Source: Macrosoma leucophasiata
Lineage: Eukaryota; Arthropoda; Insecta; Lepidoptera; Hedylidae
Direction of reading: 5' to 3'
Assembly (NCBI GenBank): GCA_036365455.1
Contig: JAWQUS010000032.1
Coordinates: 18,918,001 to 18,982,000 of the forward strand
Length of the DNA stretch: 64,000 bases
The translations under genes were made by a program, and so were the position numbers. The notes below the pieces were generated by a model that searched no databases, was not told where the DNA came from, and worked only from the letters and a program-made list of their open reading frames with translations. Positions 53,324 through 63,962 of the stretch are shown piece after piece (position 1 is the stretch's first letter; every line of letters begins with the position of its first letter).

Positions 53324-54440
53324 ACTTATGTAGGCGGCACGTCTCAAGACGGCACTAGCCTACTTCACCGGGCAATCGGCGAGCGGAGGAGGTACACTGG
53401 GTATCGAACGGTTTTCATAGTGGGTCGCACATTATGCGACACCCAGTTCAGATCACTCACATTAAGACTTTACATAATGTTTGTTTTGCCGCCTCACGCT
53501 GCTGCTTACTGAATGAAATATATATTTTTTCATTGTGTGTAGGTACTAGCGACACAGATTTTGATTTTTTTTAGTAAAGTACGATGTTATCTTTATAATT
53601 GGTAGCAGTCACGTTAAGATTGGTAAAATACACTTTTATAACAAACTAGCTGCCTCGGCAAACTTCGTATTATCTGAGAATTAAATAATGTGTCACAGGT
53701 TTGATAGATACGGACTATTTGTACGGGAAAATGAAATTGTGGTTTTTACTATTTCCCTTCAATTTCATAATATTTTCTTACCTTTTAAACCATCCCTTCC
53801 AAATAGCATCCAAACCAAAATTAGCGAAATCGGTCATCAGCCGTTCTCGCGCTTTAGCGAGACTAACGAACAGCTTTTGATTTTTATATATTATATATTA
53901 TTATATTAAAAAATAAGGTGGTCATGAATTTGGTGGCTTAGTGGTGTTAAGCCTATTGCGGTCTACGCAATGCCAACGATTGGTCACACGATAGATCACT
54001 AATGACAACTGACGAAATAAGGATAAATATTAGGTATACCTCCCACAACCTTTGCGGGTTAACACTCCATACATTCACCTGGCTTCTGGGGAACCACCCG
54101 GTACCATCCAGCTCAGTCCGACTCTAGTCACGTGTGTAGACCGCCTAACGTTATATATATATCAAAACTATCATGAGCCCATCAGTTAAATTGCATGAAG
54201 TTTATGGGGCGCCATTAGCAGGCATTACACCGATGACAAATAACTCGGATGAAATATTTCCTAATCAATCAACATCCCGAACTGGGTTATGCTGCTACTA
54301 CATTTTGTAAACACACTCGACCGCGTATTTCTATAATTGCCGCAAAAATCGTAACCTGTACTGTAAGTTCACGCCTATATTGTATGTATATGCCTTAATG
54401 GAGTAGGCCGAAAATGTGATTACCAGAGATACCCCTTCGG
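53324..54440. other. intergenic; Helitron-like remnant at 53645-53885
   Basis: ACTAGCTGCCTCGGCAAACTTCG at 53647 and the GAAATCGGTCATCAGCCGTT / CTCGCGCTTTAGCGAGACTA pieces are typical of non-autonomous Helitron-like repeats. The rest has no feature I can support. Confidence 0.45.
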
Positions 54441-54444
54441 GAAC

Positions 54445-54622
54445 TATTGTGGAACGAACTACCCTCTGAGGTGTTCCCTGGGTGATTCAATATGGTTTTC
54501 TCTATGAATGGCGTCAAAAGAGTCTTTCAGGACTAGCAGCGCGTTGGCCACTCCCCTGGTTGCAAATGTTCATAGATGACACACACTCATGTTGGCTTGT
54601 CTGTCAACCTTTAAACATAAAA
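54445..54622 (+). mobile_element. Jockey-type 3' tail fragment
   Basis: TGTGGAACGAACTACCCTCT, GGCGTCAAAAGAGTCTTTCA and GTTGCAAATGTTCATAGATG match 525-700; ends in AAACATAAAAAAA. Confidence 0.7.
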
Positions 54623-54649
54623 AAAGGTTTTAATAAGTGGCGGGTCTAT

Positions 54650-54800
54650 TGAAATTCACCAGGCGCATTATCAAATAACAAGTGCCACCGGGAATATTCT
54701 GAAAGGGACAAACTGATGGCACTCCCTGACCCGGAGATCAAACCCGGGACGTTGCATAATCTGCCTCTGCTCAGACAGCAGCTGTTACTGGTCACCTTCT
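54650..54800 (-). repeat. tRNA-like SINE head, tentative
   Basis: Read on minus, CGTCCCGGGTTTGATCTCCG resembles a box B/T-arm with the ends of SINE S nearby, but the body does not match well. Confidence 0.35.
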
Positions 54801-55249
54801 GGTCACGATATGTTTTCAAACCAATTTGTGATTGTAATTCCCAGCACAGAGGTATAACAGCTAAGGGGTGACAATTGCAAGGTAACCAATAAATCAATCA
54901 TGGAATATATATAAATACAGGAGGCTCAGTAGTCAATTCTCGACCGAAATATAATTTATTTAATAATAGTGTACCTGCCTTTAATAAGATAGCAAAGCGC
55001 GTTCACATTGGATCATTGTCTGCCTTATGCAAGGAGAATGATAAGGGCTATTTTGGTGCACCATTTGCTGGGACTCATCCATCAATCAAAGCAACTGAAG
55101 GGGGCTAGACGACATTGCTGGGGGCCTTCCTACTAGTTTGTTTTTGTAAACTAATTATATTATACTCACGTTTATTACGTCCAGTGTCCGATTATTAAAT
55201 TTATATTGGTGAGCTTCAAAAATAATTATACAGGTTTCAGTGCTCGAAG

Positions 55250-55485
55250 TTGACATACCACAAATTAGAACGAAGCGTTTCGGCTCTACATTTATTACAC
55301 GTACAGCTAAGTTATGGAAAACTATGCCGGCTTCTTTGTTTCCAAAAAACTACAACCTGGGCATCTATAAATCTAGAGTGAATAGGTACTTTCTAGACTA
55401 ACGTGCTTCATCTTCGGCTACGTCTTCACTTTCCATCAGGTGAGTTGATGGTCAAACGTTTTCTATATCTACATATTAAAAAAAA
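55250..55485 (+). mobile_element. 3' end of another Jockey-like element
   Basis: A run encodes RTKRFGSTFITRTAKLWKTM and ASLFPKNYNLGIYKSRVNRY, then CCATCAGGTGAGTTGATGGT and an A-run at 55478-55488. A different family from 1-712. Confidence 0.7.
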
Positions 55486-55861
55486 AAGTTTAATTTCCAA
55501 AGTAGGCTTCCTACATTCCTTGTCCCACAAAAATAGGTAGTCAGTCTAAGTACAAAACAAAATCCTTTCTTAAAATGTATATTATTAAAAACAATAGTGT
55601 CACAAATCATAAATGTAATCGCTGCACGAATGATGTAAGACTTTTAAAAGTAATTTGGCGACACTTTAAAAGTAATAAAATGTCGTAATATTAGATTTAA
55701 TGACAGATATCCACATAATCTATTCTCACGGCGTGACACGGTTGCAACCGTAAGCTATGATTTATTGGGGGACTACTTGCTTATCTTTTAGGATTCCTCA
55801 AATAAATTAAAAGGCCTGTATTTATTACCTACTCCACACAATTTTTTAATTTTTATTTATA

Positions 55862-56050
55862 TCTCGAGAGTGGCAAACAAGCATCTATTTCACAAGGTTA
55901 ACGTAACGTCTTTAGCCTATAGACATCTAGGAAAACAAAAGTACAGATGCTCGGCTGGATGCTTTGCCCGTGTGATAGTTTTTATTGCAGGGACATACTT
56001 TATGGTCCAAGAGCTAGTGAACCCTTCGAGTATCGGAACGCCTGTAAGCC
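55862..56050 (-). repeat. repeat R, very divergent
   Basis: GAGTGGCAAACAAGCATCTA and TAGCCTATAGACATCTAGG; the rest is barely alignable. Confidence 0.4.
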
Positions 56051-56209
56051 TAGAAAATTTTGTAGGGATGAGTCATAATATGCTAAATACGATAACCATC
56101 GCCTGGCAAGGATCAACCCTGCACGTCATCTGGATTTCTGATGAGAAAAGTTACTTCCATATTTTACATCTGGCAGCCATAATTTTGCGGCCATATGTAA
56201 TTTTGTAGT

Positions 56210-57440
56210 GGTGTTTCCATGACAACGGAAGTGTGTTTCCATGACCATGAAATTGTTAGAACGAATTCAATAAATTATGTATCGAGCGTATAATGTAATG
56301 TAAATTGTACATCAATTTGCCTGCTATTGATGTGCGATGGAGTCGCTCATTTGCAGTGATCGTGATTTTCTTTGAATATCCGAACACACAAAAATTTAAC
56401 TTTAAGACGCAACAACAATGGTCGCAACTGAGCTAGATCTAAAATACGAGTACAGAAGTAACGTGACGGGTTGATCCTTGCCAGGCGATGTTTTTTGTAC
56501 TAAGTATGTTATGATTCATCCCTACAAAATGTTCTAGCCTTACAGGGCCAACGATACTGGGAGGGTTCAGTATCACTCCTGCTATTACTATCATCTATCT
56601 AACCGTGACACTATAGTGCTGAGCACTATAGTATCACGGATAAATAGAAATATATAGAAATATACGAATAAATAGAAATACCCAATACGCAGTAAAGATG
56701 CTCTGCAAACTGAAATAGATATGGGCCAGACATATCGCTCGTACACGAGACCTGGGACCCGGGTGGCTCAGGATCGTAGCACGTGGATGTGTGCAAATAG
56801 TGCGATAATTTTGCTTAATTTTGCCTGATAAATCTGCCCCCAAGTATTTAAAATACTTAAATTGAGTTGCACAAACAATTACAAAACGATTTTTTTATTA
56901 CAATCTTATTACCATTAACAGTTTATCTTTACCACTGTCCCCATTATCATTACCAAACATCTTCCTTCATTACCATAACAATGACAAAAAGTTAAAGCCC
57001 ATAACTTTGCCAATCCTGCGTATAATTTAGTGATAATGATATAGCGTGTCTATTTTTCATGTAGCTATGCATTGGCACTAAAAAAAGCATTTCTATTTTT
57101 TTCTCCATTTTTCGTTCAATTTGCACGAAAAAATAGAACTACTCATTAATTATTTTTTATTTTCTCTCGTATCTCTGCATTTTCTCTATCAATAAGTGTC
57201 ATTAAGTGTAAGTCCTAGCATGTATTGCTCTGCTGATCTCCGGAATCTTTTTTCATTATTTTCTTAGACAGAGCCCGCGTTATGGTGCGATGGTACGTAT
57301 CATCTATCGTGGTGTTATAACATTCGTTAATTGCGAATGTAAATTGTAAAATCTTTTATAGGCCCAATAATTAAAAATGTCAATAAGCGAAGGTCTAAAA
57401 CGTTACAGTAACCGTGGATTTTGAAACATTTACGCATTAG
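56210..57440. other. intergenic, nothing supported
   Basis: AT-rich, no gene. A short hairpin near 56605-56640 (CACTATAGTGCTGAGCACTATAGTG) is visible. Confidence 0.4.
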
Positions 57441-57443
57441 GGT

Positions 57444-57752
57444 ATGTTTTTTTTACAAAAATGGCAAACAAGCATGCATTTCACATGGATGTTAAGTGAT
57501 GACTGCAACCTATAGTCACTTATCCAATGACCAGAGATTAAAATGCAGATGCGTTGCCACTCCTGAGGCTTGAGGTGTTATGCCTCTGTGCCGGAAATTA
57601 CAGGGCCGTACATTGGTGGTAAAAGGCCCACTCTCCCCCGGTTAGGTGACCGGAACACGATAGTGCTGATTACCATTTAGCGGAAAGTATATTAGGTAAC
57701 GCGCTGGTGCTACGCCCGCGAGCTCCGTCACTGCAGCTCTACCACCATTAAA
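57444..57752 (-). repeat. repeat R, full length with short insertion
   Basis: AAATGGCAAACAAGCATGCA to GCAGCTCTACCACCATTAAA. Near 57618-57650 there are about 30 extra bases (GTGGTAAAAGGCCCACTCTC) and some loss. Confidence 0.75.
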
Positions 57753-58860
57753 AACAAAATACCTTCACGCCTGTTATTAAATTTGTTTATCGCAAATAGG
57801 TCGTTCCTACATCCAAATCCTCAAACAACAGTTTGTCTGACAGGGTTTTTACATGATCGCTGCGGATAGAGCCGGGGTGCGCTACAGTGTGATATCTGCC
57901 TAAAGGACTGGTTACATTTATTCGTAGAAAACCAGAAGTTTGAAGCATCAATCCGCTTCAAACTTCGAGGATGTATAAGATTGGTGACTTCTGTGTACAG
58001 AAATTACGGGACCATAGATTCTGAAACGTGATATATATAAACCTACTCCATCTGGTTTTATAGGTTGGCCCACAGCATAAAAATTACGCCAAATGTTAAT
58101 CTTCTGTTCTTTCTCATTTCGATCAGTCTTGAAACAAAAACTCTTGATATTTGTGGCGATGAGCTTATTGGGAAGTAATTCAAATAACATTAATGTAGCT
58201 ACCTACGTCCCACTTAATTTTTGTGACCATACAGTATAGTATGGGTCTGTAATTTAACATAGAGGTAATAGAACTGCGGCCAGCAAGAATTATAATTAGT
58301 TTCCATTCAAATTCCTTTTTGTACACGTATTTATAGTACGTTATATAGGCTGTAGTATTTACTTATCATCAAAATTATCAGATCACTTGTTTGCTACCAT
58401 CGTATAGTTTATATTATAACCAAAACATTTGCATAACAAGAGCGTTCTTTGTACATTGAATCATGAGCAACTCCCGAACCTCAATGTGGAGTAAGTATAC
58501 GAGAACGCGGTGTTTACTAAAATAGTGTAATAAAAATCTAAAACATGGACGTTATAAAAAACGTTCGCTGTTAGTTGAATTGTAACCAGTTTCAACGTTG
58601 AGTAAGTATAAACTGTCCCCATCCCCAGTCAGCGTTGGGTGAGTGTAGAAGTCAACGATAACGGTGAAGCAACCACCGGGCAAGCGGCTGTGAGTGAAAT
58701 GACCGAGCGCAAAAATTGCAAACGCCGCCATTTTGTACACTAAAAAACTAAAAGATTTGCGTTTTAAAGCGTTCACTATGAAATGTAATCAGTCCCCCAA
58801 TATAAAAAATGACCGCTGAATAAGTGTAAACAATCTCAAATATCAACGTCGACCGTTGTG
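57753..58860. other. intergenic, nothing supported
   Basis: No exon or well-defined repeat that I can support. Confidence 0.35.
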
Positions 58861-59139
58861 TGAATGCATAGAGCAACTCGGCCCACCAGTCGCGGCGGAC
58901 CGGAGGGAAGTAGCTATAGCGTTTATTACCGATGCTAAACAGTCTGTAATTTTTTGCGGGGGGAAATACGTATGACACACACTCACACTACAAAAATCGT
59001 CCATTACTACGAAACTCACACCTTGACTTTAACAAAATACATAAGCAATTGCACGCACACATAAAAATATCTGGGCGACAGGCATAGGACCATTGGCTCT
59101 TGTACTCTGACAGAGGGGAAAGCCTGCATACTATTATAC

Positions 59140-60138
59140 ATTTTTAAAAGAGCCGACTGAGATTTTCCGGCAAGTTTTTCTCAGATCATATTGGCCTTTG
59201 GAACTTTGCCGGTGAATGACAAAGAATGACTCCTTTTCTTTTTACTCTTTGTTATCAGTTTGTAAAGGGGAAATGAGACATTCTACTGATATACTTTTTA
59301 CATTCGTTTATTACATTTAGTTTTATCTTAGTGATATTCTTGACTTTACATATATTTTTTATCTTGTTTGACATGTATATCAATTGTTATTCACTTTAAT
59401 TTATTTCGTTTGTTTTTGACGTGTCATAAGAGGTGCCTGTTACTGACCATTTATTTGTGATGTTTGCTGATGATGCCACGATATTCTTTTCGGGAGAAAA
59501 TCATTCTCTTCGTGAATTTGAAAATTTTTATATTAGAAATATGTGTTTTTGTGAAATATAATATGCAATATTTTACTTTAAGGAATAGTCGAAGAGAAAA
59601 CTTACGTAGTGTTTATCAGTACGATCTTTGTCATACGAGGTGCAAGAATAGCATTTTCTACAAAATTACGTTCAACACAGCAATAAAAATTTTCAACCAT
59701 TTACCAGTTGATATTAAGAGTTAAATGGATTGAATTTAAAAAAAATAAAAAAATGGTTAATCAATAAGGCATTTTATAATCTCAACGAATTCTTCAATTG
59801 CAATTTTAAACATTATCCGGGTTGATACATTTATTTGTAATATTGTTCATTTATTAATGTAATATTGTTTGTTATTAATTTAACTAACATTTATTCTGTT
59901 CTTATTTTATTATCATTGACATTTAAATTGAAAAAATTCTGACATTTATGTAAAAACTTTAAATCTTAAAACATATTGTATGCCCAGTGTGGTAAATTGT
60001 TGTTAAGTACTTATTTTAAACAATACTATCTGCTAAATGTACACCATTTTTGATAAACAATGGAAAAAACAAATATTCTATTCTATTCCTGTCACCCTAA
60101 ATGAATAAATGAGTTTCTGATTCTGCTTCTGATTCTAT
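59140..60138 (+). repeat. dispersed repeat G, interrupted
   Basis: TTTAGTTTTATCTTAGTGAT, GACGTGTCATAAGAGGTGCC and, after the interruption, CACCCTAAATGAATAAATGA match the unbroken copy at 63655-63850. A related older copy surrounds the TRIM (26120-26226, 27175-27355). Confidence 0.6.
59450..60091 (+). mobile_element. internally deleted non-LTR element
   Basis: Carries FADDATIFFSGENHSLREFE, containing the RT motif ADD in its FADD form, then stops, and then RSVYQYDLCHTRCKNSIFY and TFNTAIKIFNHLPVDIKS, the Jockey-like C-terminus. CCTGT occurs on both sides (before 59450 and before 60092) as a probable target duplication. Most of the RT domain is missing between the two parts. Confidence 0.65.
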
Positions 60139-60298
60139 TACTCCCCTCGGGTCCGCCGCGACCGTTGGCCCGTGTTGCTCTGTGTGCGAATGTAAGCAGT
60201 CCCCTATCACCGGCGGGTGGTGGTGTGGTGGTGGTAATGGTGAAGCAACCACCGGGCCGGCGGGCAGGCGGGCCGGCGGGCTGGCGGCAGTGAGCGAG

Positions 60299-60410
60299 AT
60301 GACCGCGCGCGCGCTGACCGCCCTCGCCGCCGCGGCGCTGCTGGCGACCACCACCGCACCCACCATCACCACTCCAGACACTAATGACGATGTGCTTTAC
60401 CGGATATCTG
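60299..60410 (+). CDS. gene C exon 1: signal peptide of a probable third NRF-6-like protein
   Basis: ATG at 60299 starts MTARALTALAAAALLATTTA, a clear signal peptide, then a polar stretch ending DTNDDVLYRIS and donor G|GTATGT. The exon ends one base into a codon, as does exon 1 of gene B. The exon is GC-rich (codons GCG, GCC, CTG), unlike its flanks. No second exon is found before 64000, so the gene would continue off the right edge. The NRF-6 assignment rests on the phase, the signal peptide and location and is an inference; the start codon is the first ATG in the frame. Confidence 0.55.
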
Positions 60411-60483
60411 GTATGTTTTGATTAATTTCATTGATTTGAGTCGTTATGGATCTGAAAATATTAGAGTTTAATTAGATTTTTTT

Positions 60484-60745
60484 TAATGTAATGGAAATGG
60501 CAAACAAGCATGCAGTTCACATTGATGTTAAGTGATAACGGCAGCCACAAAAAGACCAAGATCCAAATGCAGATGCGTTACCACTCGTGAGGCCTAAGGT
60601 GTTATGCCGGCAATTCCGGGGCCGTACTTTACCACCTGATCGGAACACGATAATGCTGAACACTACCGTTTAGCGGCAGGTATATTAGGTAATGCGGTGG
60701 TGCCTACGCCTGCGAGCTCCGTCACTGGAACTCTTCCACCAGTAT
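60484..60745 (-). repeat. repeat R
   Basis: ATGTAATGGAAATGGCAAAC to GGAACTCTTCCACCAGTATA. It lies 73 bases into the first intron of gene C. Confidence 0.8.
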
Positions 60746-61039
60746 AATATCTGTAGTATGTTATCTGATAAAATGTATATAGGTAATCTTCAAAATACAT
60801 TTAGTTTCTGACCGATCTCTACTTATCACGAAACCATGTTTTACTAGTCTTTTTAAACTTGATATCGTTTTAAACCTCACTAGATACTACTTTCTACTAC
60901 TAAGTATAGTAAACTACAGAGTAGAAAAAACATGAACAATATTTTTAGTCATATCTAAAAAAGCTATCGAAAAGACCGTGGCGACAAAAACATTGTTAAG
61001 AGTAATTCGTTCGTATTTTTTTTTTATTGGTGAACATTA

Positions 61040-61140
61040 TGAAACTCCTAGGAACTGGGAAATTATCAGAAAATTCAAAAATTCTAGTAGAGATATTGGG
61101 TTTTTACACCTTTTATCTCTGATAGTCCCAAATCCGGCGT
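61040..61140 (-). repeat. SINE 'S' middle fragment
   Basis: ACTGGGAAATTATCAGAAAA, TCTAGTAGAGATATTGG and TTATCTCTGATAGTCCCAAA. Confidence 0.5.
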
Positions 61141-61154
61141 GGCGTTATTGCAAA

Positions 61155-61290
61155 CAACGTTCACATTGATGTTAAGTGATGACTGCAGCCTATAGACACT
61201 TACACAAAGACCAGAGATCAAAATTCAGATGCGTTGCCACCCCTCTTCCCATCTTAGTTGTTTTGTCTCTGTGTTAGTAATTACAGACGT
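61155..61290 (-). repeat. repeat R, partial
   Basis: TTCACATTGATGTTAAGTGA, CCTATAGACACTTACACAAA and a diverged middle; cut by SINE S at 61300. Confidence 0.6.
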
Positions 61291-61299
61291 AACTTCGTA

Positions 61300-61605
61300 A
61301 CTGCACGCCTGTAATCCCCGAAGGGATAGGCAGAGGTAAAATTCATGCATTCAAGCATACATGCAAACACCCACGATTCGCCGGTTACGTTTTGGGCCAT
61401 GTAACAGGTGGCGATCCTGTTGACATCTCCGGGCACATTACCAAACTTTGAGGTACTGGGAAATTTCCAGGAAATGGAAAAATCCCAATAGAACCAGAGA
61501 TAAAGGCTTTTTCACCATTATCTCTGACAACCCCCTACCCGGGAATCGAACCCAGGACCTCAGCGTAGTAGTAGTGGCCTGCTACCACTAGGCTACCGAG
61601 GCAGT
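61300..61605 (-). repeat. tRNA-derived SINE 'S', full length
   Basis: GTAACTGCACGCCTGTAATC to CTAGGCTACCGAGGCAGT. The repeat R copy seems to resume after it (AATTACAGAGCCATACATTA), so it is nested. Confidence 0.85.
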
Positions 61606-61727
61606 AATTACAGAGCCATACATTAACATCCAACTTACCATTACACTTTGATATCTTAGTTATTTTTCCAGTAATAGTATTTAGTAAGTAGCATCCATCC
61701 AGAGTCGGGGCAGGAGTCATCACGTTA

Positions 61728-61860
61728 GGCCACCGACCGCTGACTACCGGAAGAATAATCTTCTACTGGAAAAGAATTCTTCCGCTAGTGCAGTTAGTCA
61801 ACCGAACAATGGCGGTTAAACCATTCCAACGGGGCGGTAAAAAGTGCAATAACGCATAAT
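61728..61860 (+). repeat. dispersed repeat D, partial
   Basis: GGAAAAGAATTCTTCCGCTA, CAACCGAACAATGGCGGTTA and GTGCAATAACGCATAAT. Confidence 0.55.
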
Positions 61861-61869
61861 ACTTTTACT

Positions 61870-62155
61870 GGTGGTAGAGCTCCAGTGACGGAGCTAGCGG
61901 GCGTAGGCACCACCGCATTACCTAATATACTTGCCACTTAATGGTAGTGTTCAGCACTATCGTGTTCCGGTTAGGTGGTAATGTACAGCCCTGTAATTCC
62001 CGGCACAGAGGCATAACACCATAAGCCTCAGGAGTGGTAACGCATCTGCATTTTGACCTCTGGTTTATCTGTACATGTCTATAGGCTGCAGTCATCACTT
62101 AACATCAATGTGAGCTGCATGCTTGTTTGCCACTTTCATAACATTAGAAAAAAGA
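61870..62155 (+). repeat. repeat R, full length
   Basis: TGGTGGTAGAGCTCCAGTGA to CACTTTCATAACATTAGAAAAA. Confidence 0.85.
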
Positions 62156-62156
62156 T

Positions 62157-62935
62157 GCAAATCTGATCTTGGGGTTAGTTTATTAGGTCCCCATTCATTG
62201 TAGCACCACAGTTCCAGAGCACTCCGTTCGCCTTTGGTAAGAGTATCGGTGTCCTGGGCCTTGACATATCGAACGAAGTGCAATTTTGTAGTCACATTGA
62301 GTGTAAGACCAAGTTGGCATCCAAGAAGCTAGGGGTGCTTAACAAAGCGAGGCAGTATTTCACATCGGGGCAGCTATTACAGCTTTATAAGGCCCAAGTG
62401 CGGCCCCATCTGGAATACTGCTCTCATTTGTAGGCGGGGGCCGCCAAATACCAGCTTGGTCCACTTGACTCCCTACAAAGACGTGCCGTTCGTATTGTTA
62501 ACGACCCAGGACTTACTGACAGGCTCGAACATCTGAGCTTGCGCAGAGACATTGGGAGTCTATACGTTTTATACCGTCTCTACAATGGCGAGTGCTCTGC
62601 TGAATTGTTCGACATGGTGCCACTGTCTCTTTTCCTACACCGTACTACCCGCCGAAGAGAGCAGTTCCACCCTCACCATGTGGACACCTGGCAGAGCTTA
62701 ACGGTGCGGTTCTCACGTTCGTTTTTACCCAGAACGTGTTAATTGTGGAATGATCTTCCCTCTGAGGTGTTCCCTCGGTGCTACAATATGGGGTTCTTCA
62801 AAAATGGAGTCAAAAGAGTCCTTCAGGGCTGGCAGCGCGTTGGCGGCTCCCCTGATGTTGCAAATGTTTATAGGCGACGGTGAATACTTTCCATCAGGTG
62901 GCCCGTCTGCTTGTCTGTCAATCCTTTGACATAAA
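62157..62935 (+). mobile_element. Jockey-type retrotransposon 3' end, second copy
   Basis: Same element as 1-712, here with both ends: the 5' truncation abuts a repeat R tail and the 3' end is CCATCAGGTGGCCCGTCTGC plus A's. The frame LGLDISNEVQFCSHIECKTK, LGVLNKARQYFTSGQLL, RRAVRIVNDPG and NMGFFKNGVKRVLQGWQRVG is broken by a TAG near 62430 and a TAA near 62741. Confidence 0.82.
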
Positions 62936-62936
62936 A

Positions 62937-63527
62937 AACCGGTCAAGTGCATGTCGGGCCACGCGCAGTGTAGGGTTCCGTAGTTACAGAGTAAAAGATG
63001 TAATGAAAAAAAAAAAATATTTTGTATGAACTTGTTCGAAATTTTCGAGTAAAGTACATTTGATCGACTATTACTCTCAAACTTGCAAAGCCAACTTAAG
63101 TGTGATAGTTTTCCTTTTAATTTCGTTATATGTAGCTATTGCCGTAACGTTTGAATTTCTAACAACAACCGTTTAGTCTGTAGGGGGGGGGGACACTTGG
63201 GTCTAACGAAAATTTGCACTTTAAAGCTTAATAAGTCACGAACAGTTAACTAAATCGAAAAATGATGTTCGGACACAAACACTATTTTTTAAAGACCTAT
63301 TCAACGTTACTACACACTATATGGGAATCGAAAATTAAAAAAATTTCCTCGACTTACATGTAAGCGAGGTTACCCTAAATATATATTTTTTCATGTTTTT
63401 ATTCTACCACTTTGTCGGCTTTATTAAGATTTATACTTTGTTATTGCGCTAAACCGCGGACGGACAGACAGACAGACGGACATGGCGAAACTATAAGGGT
63501 TCCTTGTTTACTACGGAACCCTAAGTA
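62937..63527. mobile_element. inverted-repeat element (AGGGTTCCGTAGT ends)
   Basis: CGCAGTGTAGGGTTCCGTAG at the left and CTACGGAACCCTAAG at the right are inverted, with GGACGGACAGACAGACAGAC near the right end. This is a common lepidopteran non-autonomous DNA element. A G-run (63183-63192) lies inside. Confidence 0.65.
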
Positions 63528-63534
63528 TGCTTTA

Positions 63535-63645
63535 TCTCTAGTTCTATTGGGATTTTTCCATTTACTCGAAATTTGCCAAATTCGAGTAAATGGAAAAATC
63601 GGAGTATGGTTATGTGCCCGGAGATGTCAACAGGCTCGCCACCTA
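63535..63645 (+). repeat. SINE 'S' fragment with small hairpin
   Basis: TTCTATTGGGATTTTTCCAT and GTGCCCGGAGATGTCAACAG are SINE S; in between, TCCATTTACTCGAA is repeated in reverse (63558-63596). Confidence 0.6.
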
Positions 63646-63654
63646 ATATTTTAA

Positions 63655-63850
63655 TAACATTTTACATTAGTTTATGACATTTAGTTTTATCTTAGTGATA
63701 TTCTTGACTTTACATATATTTTTATCTTGTTTGACATGTATATCAATTGTTATTCACTTTAATTTATTTTGTTTGTTTTTGACGTGTCATAAGAGGTGCC
63801 TGTCACCCTAAATGAATAAATGAGTTTCTGATTCTTATTCTGATTCTGAA
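63655..63850 (+). repeat. dispersed repeat G, uninterrupted
   Basis: TTTAGTTTTATCTTAGTGAT through GACGTGTCATAAGAGGTGCC and TGTCACCCTAAATGAATAAA. Lets the insertion at 59450-60091 be delimited. Confidence 0.7.
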
Positions 63851-63852
63851 TA

Positions 63853-63962
63853 CATGTGGTTAAAACGTAACCGGCGAATAGTGGATATTTGCATGTATGC
63901 TTGAATGTATGCACTCACTTTTTCTACCTACCCCTTCAAGGATTACAGGCGTGGTGTGACTT
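63853..63962 (+). repeat. SINE 'S' 3' end
   Basis: ACGTAACCGGCGAATAGTGG, GCATGTATGCTTGAATGTAT and GGATTACAGGCGTGG. Together with 63535-63645 it is one SINE S interrupted by repeat G. Confidence 0.65.

Larger units (their letters stand above)
58868..60184. mobile_element. MITE 'V' split by nested insertions
   Basis: The left part AGAGCAACTCGGCCCACCAG ... GAGGGGAAAGCCTGCATACT (58868-59132) and the right end CTCCCCTCGGGTCCGCCGCG ... GTGTTGCTCTGTG (60140-60184) match 18413-18699. Between them is another repeat (59140-60138) that itself holds an RT fragment (59450-60091). Confidence 0.65.

Noticed and set aside
60097..60381. A minus-strand gene opposite gene C's first exon
   Set aside because: It is a shadow of the GC-rich signal-peptide exon; the plus strand has ATG, signal peptide and donor in agreement.
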